From an uncultured Marinifilum sp. (GTDB lineage Bacteria > Bacteroidota > Bacteroidia > Bacteroidales > Marinifilaceae), in the NCBI RefSeq assembly GCF_963677195.1, contig NZ_OY781918.1, forward strand, positions 4,700,923 to 4,764,922: a stretch of 64,000 nt of DNA. The letters run 5' to 3'. Below are positions 35,835 through 44,719 of the stretch, piece after piece. The first letter of the stretch is position 1. Each line of letters begins with the position of its first letter. The notes beneath the pieces were generated by a model. The model was not told the origin of the DNA and did no database searches. It saw nothing but the letters and a program-made list of their open reading frames with translations. Made by a program: the position numbers and the translations under genes.

Positions 35835-37343
35835 TTATTTCAATTCAATCTTTACGGCAAATGCAAAATCTCCAGGCTTTTCTTTTGGTAAGTCAACCAA
35901 TAATCCATCTTCAGTCAGCTCCCATTTTAACTCCTGCCCGGTTGCCAACATACTAATCTTTTTAATTTCTTTAGTTAGTAAGTTTTCTTTTTTAGCTAGG
36001 CTATGAATCATCATTTTTTCTTTAGGCCAATCCAAAGCAATCGCATATAAATCACCATTCTTTGTCGTAAAACGAATATCCTCTGCTACAGCATCCTTGT
36101 TCTTATCTTCACTTAAATGTCCTTCTTTAATTTCCTGAGGACCTTCTCCAAATACTTTCCAAGGGCGGGTATCATAAATTGCTTCTCCATTTGCTTTTAG
36201 CCATTGTCCCATTTCCAGTAGGCGGGTTTTCACACCTTCGGGCATTACACCATCGGCTTGTGGAGTAACATTTAATAAAACAGCTCCATTTTTACTTACC
36301 ACATCAACCAAAAAATCTATTAACCTATTGGTTGTTTTGTATTTAGGATCAGAAATATTACACCAAGCTTTCCAGTCAATGGAATCATCGGTTAACCAAG
36401 GGAAATCCTTTTTTTCTTTCATTCGAGAACGTTCCAAATCTAATACAGCAGTACCTTCAGCCATATCATGAAATTTATAAGTACAAACCACTTCACGTCC
36501 CCAATCTTGTGCTTTATTGTAATAGTTCGCTAAAAATTGCTTGCGATAAGATTCTTCGATAATATCCATTTTATTATCGAACCAAATAATGTCTGGCTGA
36601 TATTTATCCATTAACTCGTTCAATCGATTCAACCACTGCTCATGAAATTCTTTTTTAGGAGGATTTGGATAATCACCTGTTGCCATTACAAATGAACCTT
36701 CCGGCACATAAGGTCCGTAAAGACCAGCATATTTAGGATCTCCTGCATCGGTATTTTTATCCCAAGTAGGATACCAGGCATACAACCAGTGACGATGATA
36801 AGTTGTTATAAACTTCATATTTTGCTTACGAACCGCTTTTGCCATTTCGCCAACAATATCTCTTTTAGGACCCATATCCTTGGCATCCCATTTGGTAAGC
36901 TTACTATCCCACATGGCAAATCCATCGGCATGTTCGGCAACCGGACCAGCAAACTGAGCTCCAGACTTTTTAAATAAACTTGCCCATTCGTCTGCATTAA
37001 ACTTTTCTGCCGTAAACATTGGAATAAAATCTTTGTAGCCAAAATCTTTTAAGTTCCCATATTTCTCTTCGTGATACTTGCGTATTTTATGACCTTTGGT
37101 GTACATATGTATTGCGTACCATTCGGTTTCATGGGCAGGTACTGAATAGGGTCCCCAATGAAAATAAATACCAAACTTTGTATTTAGCCACCATTCTGGT
37201 ACCTTATATTGTTTTAGTGATTCCCAATCTGCTTTATATTCAGTTTTAACAACTGGTTTTTCCGTTTCTTTTTTAGCCCCTTTTGGCTTAGAATTGCACG
37301 AAAACAGTGCTAATGCAAAAAGAATTAAAAGGTAGTTTTTCAT
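35835..37343 (-). CDS. GH29 alpha-L-fucosidase/alpha-L-galactosidase-like lipoprotein
   Basis: A 502-residue lipoprotein (lipobox Cys16). The GH29 barrel begins with FGIYFHWGPYSVPA, and AEHADGFAMWDSKLTKW carries the sugar-binding His. The nucleophile is Asp256 in DIIWFDNKMD. A C-terminal beta-sandwich (about 400-502) completes it. GH29 includes alpha-L-fucosidases, and members from porphyran loci act on alpha-L-galactose. L-galactose differs from L-fucose only by the 6-hydroxyl, so in this agar/porphyran setting alpha-L-galactosidase action is a good guess. It lies 270 bases after the sulfatase gene on the same strand, with a weak hairpin between them and a TACATTTG box at 37459-37466 that may be its own promoter. 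Confidence 0.88.
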   Translation of the reverse strand: MKNYLLILFALALFSCNSKPKGAKKETEKPVVKTEYKADWESLKQYKVPEWWLNTKFGIYFHWGPYSVPAHETEWYAIHMYTKGHKIRKYHEEKYGNLKDFGYKDFIPMFTAEKFNADEWASLFKKSGAQFAGPVAEHADGFAMWDSKLTKWDAKDMGPKRDIVGEMAKAVRKQNMKFITTYHRHWLYAWYPTWDKNTDAGDPKYAGLYGPYVPEGSFVMATGDYPNPPKKEFHEQWLNRLNELMDKYQPDIIWFDNKMDIIEESYRKQFLANYYNKAQDWGREVVCTYKFHDMAEGTAVLDLERSRMKEKKDFPWLTDDSIDWKAWCNISDPKYKTTNRLIDFLVDVVSKNGAVLLNVTPQADGVMPEGVKTRLLEMGQWLKANGEAIYDTRPWKVFGEGPQEIKEGHLSEDKNKDAVAEDIRFTTKNGDLYAIALDWPKEKMMIHSLAKKENLLTKEIKKISMLATGQELKWELTEDGLLVDLPKEKPGDFAFAVKIELK

Positions 37344-37458
37344 GATTTATATGATTTGGTTCGAGATTTAATTTTTATAAATGCAAAAGCACATTTTTTA
37401 TTTAAAACGTTTGCTAACAAAGGCATTCCTCTCCCAGCAAATTTCATTTTTTACATTA

Positions 37459-37466
37459 CAAATGTA
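37459..37466 (-). promoter_or_regulatory. Possible -7 box for the GH29 gene
   Basis: A perfect TACATTTG on the minus strand, 116 bases before the GH29 start, without a TTG at the usual distance and without C-tracts at the distances seen elsewhere. The rest of 37344-37613 shows nothing else. Confidence 0.35.
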
Positions 37467-37553
37467 CTTTATAGCTTACAATAAGCTTTGTACAAATACG
37501 ACTTATCTTGATAAAATACCGTCAATAATACCCTTCTTCATTCACTACAAAAA

Positions 37554-37582
37554 CAAAGGCATCAATAATATTGACGCCTTTT
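37554..37582 (-). terminator. Imperfect hairpin after sulfatase 37614-39233
   Basis: AAAGGC and TCAA pair with TTGA and GCCTTTT around a short AT loop, with one A-C mismatch, followed on the minus strand by TTTGTTTTT. Confidence 0.6.
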
Positions 37583-37613
37583 AAGCACTTAATTCTTTTT
37601 TATAATAATCCGA

Positions 37614-39233
37614 TTACTTGTCCCAATACTCATCAACAATTTTTTTAATGTGAGGGTATTTTTCATCGGTATCACCAATCTCTTCACGCTGTTGCTTCAG
37701 CTTCTCTTTCATCATTTTTTTCACTTCTGCATAATTCGGATCATCATATACATTATTCATCTCCTTAGGATCTTTTTTCAAATCGTATAATTCCCAAGCT
37801 GGAGGTGTATGTCTTGTAAAATCATTTCCCCATGATGCTTTGTTCCACTCAGCATTTGCATCATCGGTATCAACCCAATATTTACCATAAAAGAAAATTA
37901 ATTTATAATCTTTGGTTCTAATTCCAAAATGTGCAGGATTTGCATGCCTGTGAGCCATGTGCATCCAATATCTGTAGTAAGTAGCATCGCGCCAGCTTTC
38001 TGGTTCTTTTCCTGTTTCTAAAATCGTTTTGAAACTCTTTCCCTGCATGTATTCAGGAACTTTTCCGCCAGCCATTTCAATTAAAGTTGGCGCAAAATCG
38101 GTATTATTTATAATCGCATCAGTTCTTTGTCCTGCTTTAATTTTTTCGGGATAATGAACGATAAAAGGCATTCTCATCGACTCATCATACATCCAACGTT
38201 TGTCTATGTAATCGTGTTCTCCTAACATGAACCCCTGATCGCCCGTATAAACAATAATTGTATTTTCCCATAAACCTTCTTTCTTTAAATAATCGAACAA
38301 ACGTGCGATATTATCGTCTACACCTTTCACACATCTAAGGTATCTTTTCAAATACTCCTGATAGGCAAGTTTAGTATATTCAGGATCTGGAATATCCTGA
38401 TCAATTTCCATATGCATTCCCATATTCCTGATAGTATTTCTATGCGAAACCGATGATCCTATAATATGAATCAACTCATTTTTATAACCTTTTGTTCCTA
38501 TAGATCCATTATTCTTATTATCATATAAACTTTCCGGCTCAGGAATAAAGGTATCTTCTAAATAATCTGAATACCTTGGCGCAAACTCAAACAAATCATG
38601 AGGAGCCTTATAATGGTGCATTAAAAAGAAAGGTTTGGTTTTATCTCTATTTTTAAGATAATCAATACTAATATCTGTAATTACGTCGGAACTATGACCT
38701 TTTGTTTTTATTGTTTTGGTATTCTTGTTAGCAGGAAATTCGTATTTCATACCTTTTTCAATAAATACAGGATCGAAATATTCTCCTTGTCCTCCATGCC
38801 CAACCAGCACTTTGTAATAATCAAATGCTGCCGGCTCACTATGTAAATGCCATTTCCCAATTATGGCTGTTTCATATCCCAGTTTCTTCATTTCACGAGG
38901 CAAATATTGTCTATCATCAATATGTCCCTCTAAATCAATTACCTGATTTACATTACTGTATTGTCCCGTAATAATACAAGCCCTACTTGGAGTACAAATT
39001 GCATTTGTAACATAGCAATTATCAAATATCATCCCCTCTTTAGCAAAAGCATCAATATTGGGAGTCGGATTTAAGGATGCCAACCTACTACCATATACAC
39101 CAACACCTTGCGTGGTATGGTCGTCCGACATTATATAGATAATATTTGGTTTTTGATTCACTTCCGGTTGCGAACAGGAAACGGAGATTAGGCTTAAAAA
39201 TGCCAGAGAGATTCCAATTAGATTTTTTTTCAT
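37614..39233 (-). CDS. S1 family sulfatase (Cys-type), lipoprotein
   Basis: A 539-residue lipoprotein (lipobox Cys20). The formylglycine motif is CTPSR at Cys80, the metal ligands include SDDHT near 36-40, and YTGDQGFMLGEHDYIDKRW is the second metal segment. GKWHLHSEP carries the Lys/His pair facing the sulfate. The C-terminal HANPAHFGIRTKDYKL and DLKKDPKEMNNVYDDP segments are typical. The overall type resembles the large S1_11/S1_16-like groups in algal loci, though I cannot assign the subfamily by eye. It precedes the GH29 gene on the same strand, which fits desulfation before exo-cleavage. Confidence 0.92.
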   Translation of the reverse strand: MKKNLIGISLAFLSLISVSCSQPEVNQKPNIIYIMSDDHTTQGVGVYGSRLASLNPTPNIDAFAKEGMIFDNCYVTNAICTPSRACIITGQYSNVNQVIDLEGHIDDRQYLPREMKKLGYETAIIGKWHLHSEPAAFDYYKVLVGHGGQGEYFDPVFIEKGMKYEFPANKNTKTIKTKGHSSDVITDISIDYLKNRDKTKPFFLMHHYKAPHDLFEFAPRYSDYLEDTFIPEPESLYDNKNNGSIGTKGYKNELIHIIGSSVSHRNTIRNMGMHMEIDQDIPDPEYTKLAYQEYLKRYLRCVKGVDDNIARLFDYLKKEGLWENTIIVYTGDQGFMLGEHDYIDKRWMYDESMRMPFIVHYPEKIKAGQRTDAIINNTDFAPTLIEMAGGKVPEYMQGKSFKTILETGKEPESWRDATYYRYWMHMAHRHANPAHFGIRTKDYKLIFFYGKYWVDTDDANAEWNKASWGNDFTRHTPPAWELYDLKKDPKEMNNVYDDPNYAEVKKMMKEKLKQQREEIGDTDEKYPHIKKIVDEYWDK

Positions 39234-39358
39234 TTCATTTTTACTTTTCAGGTTTGCTGAATAGCAGAAAGAATAGATTCATTCCACTATACAATATCAA
39301 TAATTCCATATTCCGATTAGCCAAAAGCCATCTCTTTTTCTACAGATTTATCAATCAC

Positions 39359-39414
39359 TAAAAGTAAGCTATCTAAAACAAAAAATGTCAACAAAACATT
39401 TCATAAAAAGGGGG
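39359..39414 (-). promoter_or_regulatory. C-tract promoter of sulfatase 37614-39233
   Basis: Sense -7 box TACTTTTA (39359-39366, one mismatch) and C5 at 39410-39414, 43 bases upstream. The leader would be about 120 bases. The 39234-39720 gap otherwise holds the divergent promoter and no gene. Confidence 0.5.
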
Positions 39415-39599
39415 TTAAATCGTTTTAAAATAAAAAAACAGACCATAACTATTTTCACAAAAAACTAACTTATATAAAACAGAAGCATCATAATCGAAAT
39501 ATTAAACTAATGTTGCAATGTAATTACGAAACATATCTGCATTTATTTGATTCGCAAAAAGTATAAAAGTAAAGATTCGTGTAAAGTACCCTATATATA

Positions 39600-39656
39600 C
39601 CCCTGCTTTCTCGCTAAAACTACCCCACACATCCTCCATCTTATATCGTATTTTTG
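39600..39656 (+). promoter_or_regulatory. C-tract promoter of the three-sulfatase operon
   Basis: C4 at 39600-39603 and C4 at 39623-39626 lie 45 and 22 bases before a perfect -7 box TATTTTTG (39649-39656). A further CCC at 39589-39591 is one helix turn higher. This is the clearest example of the shared operator layout. It also shows that the start codon must be at 39721, not further upstream. Confidence 0.7.
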
Positions 39657-39720
39657 TATTTATCAGAACCCTTATGCAATTTATTTCTCGTTTTTACTTA
39701 AAAAACTAAACAAAATAAAC

Positions 39721-41124
39721 ATGAAAAAATTAATACTTGCCGTTTTTTTAACAATTCTAGCATTTGCAGGAATTTCACAAAAAAAAACAAAACCCAATGT
39801 AATAATTATCCTTTCCGACGATCAGGGATATGGAGATGTAGGCTTTAACGGTTGTACTGATATTCCTACTCCAAATTTGGATAAATTAGCTAAAAGCGGA
39901 ATTATTTTTACTCAGGGATATGCATCACACCCATATTGCAGTCCCAGTAGAGCAGGATTACTAACAGGACGCTACCAGCAACGATTCGGACACGAAAATA
40001 ATTTGCCTTACACCGATGCTAAAGTAGACGATGGACTTCCATTGAATGAACTAATGCTTTCGGAACTTCTACAAAAAAATGACTACCAAACTTGTGCTAT
40101 TGGAAAATGGCATTTGGGAGATTCAATTCAATTTTGGCCTAACAATAGGGGTTTTGATGATTGGTTTGGATTCTGGGGTGGTGGAATGAGCTACTGGGGA
40201 GATACGGGCAAAAAACCAGCAACTGCAGGTGTTCTTCGTAATGGCAAAGTTGTTCCTCAATCTGAGCTATCATATTTAACAGACGATTTTACAAATGCGG
40301 CCATTGAGTATATTGATGAATACAACAAAACAGAAAAGCCATTTTTTATGTACTTGGCTTATAATGCCCCTCATGCTCCTGTTCAAGCAACAAAACAATA
40401 TACAGATAAAGTAAAACATATTGAGGATGGAAAACGTGCTGCTTATGCTGCAATGGTTGTAGGAATGGATACTGGTATTGGAAGAGTAATTGAAAAACTA
40501 AAAGAAACTGGTGAGTATGATAACACTTTAATTTTCTTTTACAGCGATAATGGAGGTCATTTAGGCGGAGCCAGCAGTGCTCCTTACCGCGGACACAAAG
40601 GAATGTTATTTGAAGGTGGCATTCATATTCCTTTTTTGGTTTCGTGGCCTGAAAAAATAAGCTCGAACAAAAAATACCACAAAAGTATTTCAGCCTTAGA
40701 TATTTACCCTACAATCTTGGAAGCAACAGGAGTTAAACATCCACATGCCGAAAAACTAGATGGAGTTAATCTTTTTCCTTATTTAAAAGGTAAAAATAAA
40801 AAAGCACCTCACGATGTTTTATTTTGGAGATATTCCGATGGTGCCGGATATGCTGTTCGCAAGGGAAAATATAAAATGGTAATGTCGGGCTACAAAAAAG
40901 AATTCTTTTTATTCGACATTAAAAATGATCCTTATGAACATACCAATTTAAGTACCGAATTACCTGCAAAGCTGGAAGAATTAAAGGGACTATACGCAGA
41001 ATGGAACAAAGAAACAGTACCAGCATTATGGCAGGATCCACACGCTCAAAATCTTTCGAAAGAAGAGAAAAAGCGCCAAAGTTATATTAATGCAGCAACC
41101 AGAGGAGAAAAAAGAAATAAATAA
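39721..41124 (+). CDS. S1 family sulfatase (Cys-type)
   Basis: A secreted sulfatase of about 467 residues, with a signal peptide ending near AGISQ. The formylglycine motif is CSPSR at Cys73, the metal ligands are SDDQGYGDVG near 32-41 and FYSDNGGH, and GKWHLGDS carries the sulfate-contacting Lys/His. It resembles the arylsulfatase A/galactosamine-6-sulfatase-like branch. The frame is open further upstream to 39547, but that region holds the promoter and does not look like a signal peptide, so the ATG at 39721 is the start. It is the first of three consecutive sulfatase genes. Confidence 0.93.
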   Translation: MKKLILAVFLTILAFAGISQKKTKPNVIIILSDDQGYGDVGFNGCTDIPTPNLDKLAKSGIIFTQGYASHPYCSPSRAGLLTGRYQQRFGHENNLPYTDAKVDDGLPLNELMLSELLQKNDYQTCAIGKWHLGDSIQFWPNNRGFDDWFGFWGGGMSYWGDTGKKPATAGVLRNGKVVPQSELSYLTDDFTNAAIEYIDEYNKTEKPFFMYLAYNAPHAPVQATKQYTDKVKHIEDGKRAAYAAMVVGMDTGIGRVIEKLKETGEYDNTLIFFYSDNGGHLGGASSAPYRGHKGMLFEGGIHIPFLVSWPEKISSNKKYHKSISALDIYPTILEATGVKHPHAEKLDGVNLFPYLKGKNKKAPHDVLFWRYSDGAGYAVRKGKYKMVMSGYKKEFFLFDIKNDPYEHTNLSTELPAKLEELKGLYAEWNKETVPALWQDPHAQNLSKEEKKRQSYINAATRGEKRNK

Positions 41125-41142
41125 TCTCCCTTTTTATTATTT

Positions 41143-41178
41143 ACAGCAGGAAATAATAAAGCATTTATTTTCTGCTGT
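41143..41178 (+). terminator. Hairpin between first and second tandem sulfatase genes
   Basis: Arms ACAGCAGGAAATAA (43-56 of 41100s) and TTATTTTCTGCTGT (41165-41178) pair with one G-U. Only TTTATTAATT follows, so it may be partial. Confidence 0.65.
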
Positions 41179-41197
41179 TTATTAATTAAACACAATT

Positions 41198-42715
41198 ATG
41201 AAAACACAATTTCTCACAAGCATATTTCTATTCTTCACTGCTTATTTGTTTGCCACAAATCCTCCCAATGTAATTGTTGTACTTGCCGACGATATAGGTG
41301 TAGGCGATATATCGCACTATCGTCGAATGCACTCCGAAAATATTATTCTAGAAACTCCTAATATAGATAAGTTAGCCAAACAGGGAATAGTATTTACTAA
41401 TGCCCATTCACCTGCTGCTTTATGTGCTCCATCGCGATATGGTATCATGACAGGAAACAGTTGTTACCGTAGTCCTAAACCCTGGGGCGTTTGGGGAGCA
41501 TACGAAAAGTCGCCCATAAAAACAGATCAATTAACCTTAGGTAAACTGATGAAACAATCGGGATATGCTACTGCTTTTTTTGGGAAATGGCATTTGGGTG
41601 GAGATTATTATCGAAAAAGTGATGAAAATACAATTTACAGAGGCCCTCGTTACAAACCAGAATTAGATGTTGATATTACAAAAATTGCAGGAAATGGTCC
41701 CAAGCAACAAGGTTTTGATTACAGCTTAACTCTGCCTGCCGGGATTCAGGATGTTCCTTATGCGGTTTACGAAAATGAACATTGGATGCCTTTAAAAGCA
41801 AATTCTAAAATTGCTTATATATCGCAAAAAAGTATGAGCAAAATTGGAGTAAGACTGGATAAATCGGAAGGATTAGGAGATTCAAACTGGACTCCACAGG
41901 AAATGGGACCTTTATTAGCTCGTAAAGCTGTTAATTACATTAAGAATAATTCCAATAAAGAAAAGCCTTTTTTCATGTATTACTGCTCTCAAGCTGTGCA
42001 TCTTCCTCACAATCCTCCTAAAGAGTTAAATGGGATTAAAATTGCGGGTACTACTCCATCGAAACACATGGATATGATTAAAGAACTTGATGTACAAATG
42101 GGAATGCTAACAGAAGCATTAAAAGCTCAGGGAGTTTACGAAAATACACTATTTATTTTTACCTCGGATAATGGTGGATTACTAAAACCTAACACTTTAA
42201 AATCGGGCCATCAACCTAGTGATATTTACAGAGGCGGTAAAAATTCTGCCTTTGAAGGAGGACACCGAGTTCCTTTTATTGCTGTGTGGCCAAAAAAAAT
42301 AAAAGCCAAAAGAACATCCAATGAGCCAATATTAGGTTTAGATATTATGGCAACTCTTGCATCGGTAACAGGGCAAAATATTGCTAAAGGACAAGCCATG
42401 GATTCATACAACCTATTGCCTATTCTGGAAAATAAAAAAAATGCAGATTCTCATGCTTTTTTGATGCTGCAAGGAGGTACCGGCAAAGAAGTTATCTTAA
42501 TTGAAGATAGCTGGAAACTAATTATACAAATTGATAAAAAAGACAAAACCGATCAAAAAAGAAATCCAATTGCTTTGTACAATCTAAAAAAAGACCCAAC
42601 AGAGAAACAGATTAACAACCTGATCGATTCTAAAAAACATCAAAAGCAGATTAAAAAAATGTTTTCTAAATACAATATGCTAAGAAAAAGCGGTATTGTA
42701 ACAGGGAAAAACTAA
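41198..42715 (+). CDS. S1 family sulfatase (Cys-type)
   Basis: A 505-residue secreted sulfatase with signal peptide residues about 1-19. The formylglycine motif is CAPSR at Cys76, the metal ligands are ADDIGVGDIS near 30-39 and FTSDNGGLLKPN, and GKWHLGGDYY is the sulfate-contacting segment. It is close in layout to the sulfatase at 21622 (both have the long YEN/VEN-plus-insert region before the QxxPFFMYY segment). It follows the previous sulfatase by 73 bases and precedes the next by 16, so the three probably share a transcript despite the hairpin before it. Confidence 0.93.
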   Translation: MKTQFLTSIFLFFTAYLFATNPPNVIVVLADDIGVGDISHYRRMHSENIILETPNIDKLAKQGIVFTNAHSPAALCAPSRYGIMTGNSCYRSPKPWGVWGAYEKSPIKTDQLTLGKLMKQSGYATAFFGKWHLGGDYYRKSDENTIYRGPRYKPELDVDITKIAGNGPKQQGFDYSLTLPAGIQDVPYAVYENEHWMPLKANSKIAYISQKSMSKIGVRLDKSEGLGDSNWTPQEMGPLLARKAVNYIKNNSNKEKPFFMYYCSQAVHLPHNPPKELNGIKIAGTTPSKHMDMIKELDVQMGMLTEALKAQGVYENTLFIFTSDNGGLLKPNTLKSGHQPSDIYRGGKNSAFEGGHRVPFIAVWPKKIKAKRTSNEPILGLDIMATLASVTGQNIAKGQAMDSYNLLPILENKKNADSHAFLMLQGGTGKEVILIEDSWKLIIQIDKKDKTDQKRNPIALYNLKKDPTEKQINNLIDSKKHQKQIKKMFSKYNMLRKSGIVTGKN

Positions 42716-42731
42716 CATTAAAAATAATATT

Positions 42732-44591
42732 ATGAACTTTAGAATTCTTACACTTGGTCTTCTTGCACTAGTTTTGTTTCAAAGCTCGTGCAGTAAAGAC
42801 AAAAACACAACCCCTCCAAATATTGTTTGGATTGTGTCTGAGGATAATTCGAAACATTACATGAGTTTGTTCGATGAAAATGGTGTAGAAACACCAAACA
42901 TTGAAAACTTAGCCAATGATGGTGTAATTTTTAACCGTGCATTTTCAAATGCCGCTGTATGCAGTGCAGCTCGTTCAACACTTATTGCTAGTTGTTATGG
43001 ACCTAGATTGGCTTCTCATTATCATCGAAAAATGGAATGTATTAATTTGCAGGACTCTATGGAGATGTTTCCCGCATATCTGCGCAAAGCTGGCTACTAT
43101 ACTACAAATAACGCTAAAGAAGACTACAATATTATTAAAGCAAATAATGTTTGGGATAATTCGTCGAAGAAAGCAAGCTGGAGAAATAGAAAAAAAGGGC
43201 AGCCATTTTTCCATGTTCAAAATTTTGGGACAACCCATGAGGGCTGTTTGCACTTTACCGAAGAAGAATATCGCACACACAAAACCAAATGTAATCCTGA
43301 AGAATGTTTTGTTCAGCCCAATCATCCTCAAACAGAATTATTTAAATACACCAATGCATACTATCGCGATCAAATCGTAAAAATGGATCAGGAAGTTGGC
43401 AATATCATCAATGAATTAAAGAAAGATAGCCTTCTTGACAATACATTCATCTTTTACTATGGAGACCATGGTGGAGTATTACCTGGAAGTAAAGGTTATT
43501 TATACGAAACTGGTTTACACGTACCTTTGGTGGTATACATTCCTAAAAATTACAGACATTTAATAGATTTGGAAAAAGGCAGCATGACAAATGGCTTTGT
43601 AAGCTTTGTTGATTTCGGGGCTACAGTATTAAATCTTGCTGGAATAGAAGTTCCTGAAAATATGGATGGAAAACCATTTCTTGGCAAAGGAGTAAGTAAA
43701 GAGAAACTGGAAGCCAGAGATGAAACCTACTCTTATGCAGACCGATTTGATGAGAAATATGATATGGTTAGAGCTGTTAGAAAAGGCAAATACAAATACA
43801 TCAGAAATTACCAGCCATTTAATTTCGATGGTTTAATGAACAACTACAGATACAAACAAATGGCTTACCGAGAATGGCGCAATTTGTATGAAACTGGAAA
43901 ATTAAACGAAGTACAATCAGCATTTTTCAAGCCTAAGCAAGCCGAAGCCTTATACGATGTTGAAATCGATCCTTTCGAAACTAATAATTTAGCAGAAAAT
44001 CCTGAATTCAGCGATAAATTACTGGAAATGAGATCAAAATTAGAGAAATGGGAAGTCAGCATGCCCGATCTTTCATTCTACCCAGAACATTACTTACTTA
44101 AAAATGCTATCGATGATCCTGCAAGTTTTGGACAAGCACACAAAAAAGAACTAAATAATTATCTTCATATTGCAAATTTGTCTCTTGCTGATTTTGATTC
44201 TGTAGAAAACGAAATTAAATCTTATTTAAAATCGAATGATCCTTGGGAAAGATACTGGGCTCTAATTGTTTGCAGTAGTTTTCAGAAAAAAGACTCTAAG
44301 CTTATCTCCTTAGCTAAAAATATTCAAGTTAATGATACTGAATTGATCAATAGAGTTCGTGCTGCTGAGTATCTAAGCTTCATTAAAGTAGAAAATCCTG
44401 TATCTGCAATTTCTAATGCTCTTTACAAATGCTCTGATAGTGCTGAAGCCTTACTTATTCTGAATACAATTACCATGCTTCAAGATGGAGAACACAAATA
44501 TTCTTTTGATCTTAAAACGGAGAAAATTCAAAAGGTTATTTTAGAAAACAAATTGGTAAAAATACGTTTAGACTATATAAACGCTAACTAA
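42732..44591 (+). CDS. S1 sulfatase with CSAAR motif and C-terminal helical extension
   Basis: A 619-residue lipoprotein (lipobox Cys20). The formylglycine motif is CSAAR at Cys77, with Ala in place of the usual Pro. The first metal-ligand pair is ED (VSEDNS, 37-38) instead of DD. Both changes occur together in the N-sulfoglucosamine-sulfohydrolase-like branch of S1. The second metal segment is YYGDHGGVLPGSKG. After the sulfatase fold (about 25-470) comes a 150-residue helical tail of HEAT-like pairs (DPWERYWALIVCSSF, INRVRAAEYLSFI, SAEALLILNTITML). Its target in a galactan locus is unclear. The gene follows its neighbour by 16 bases. Confidence 0.88.
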   Translation: MNFRILTLGLLALVLFQSSCSKDKNTTPPNIVWIVSEDNSKHYMSLFDENGVETPNIENLANDGVIFNRAFSNAAVCSAARSTLIASCYGPRLASHYHRKMECINLQDSMEMFPAYLRKAGYYTTNNAKEDYNIIKANNVWDNSSKKASWRNRKKGQPFFHVQNFGTTHEGCLHFTEEEYRTHKTKCNPEECFVQPNHPQTELFKYTNAYYRDQIVKMDQEVGNIINELKKDSLLDNTFIFYYGDHGGVLPGSKGYLYETGLHVPLVVYIPKNYRHLIDLEKGSMTNGFVSFVDFGATVLNLAGIEVPENMDGKPFLGKGVSKEKLEARDETYSYADRFDEKYDMVRAVRKGKYKYIRNYQPFNFDGLMNNYRYKQMAYREWRNLYETGKLNEVQSAFFKPKQAEALYDVEIDPFETNNLAENPEFSDKLLEMRSKLEKWEVSMPDLSFYPEHYLLKNAIDDPASFGQAHKKELNNYLHIANLSLADFDSVENEIKSYLKSNDPWERYWALIVCSSFQKKDSKLISLAKNIQVNDTELINRVRAAEYLSFIKVENPVSAISNALYKCSDSAEALLILNTITMLQDGEHKYSFDLKTEKIQKVILENKLVKIRLDYINAN

Positions 44592-44600
44592 CTCAATAAT

Positions 44601-44640
44601 AAGTAGCTTATTCATTTTCGTGATTAAGCTACTTTTCTTT
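44601..44640 (+). terminator. Terminator after the tandem sulfatase genes
   Basis: Arms AAGTAGCTTA (44601-44610) and TAAGCTACTT (44625-44634) are perfect complements, followed by TTCTTTT. Confidence 0.85.
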
Positions 44641-44719
44641 TATACGGGTTATCACTCTACTAAACACACTCCAAACAGAAAATACAATCTTAAAAATTTG
44701 ATTTTTAAAGCCTCCTAAA

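Noticed and set aside
39547..39720. Upstream extension of the sulfatase gene
   Set aside because: This stretch carries the C-tract sites and a perfect -7 box, and its translation is not a signal peptide.
42975..43380. Long frames overlapping the CSAAR sulfatase gene on both strands
   Set aside because: They overlap a clear sulfatase gene, have no recognisable domain or signal, and look like reading-frame shadows.
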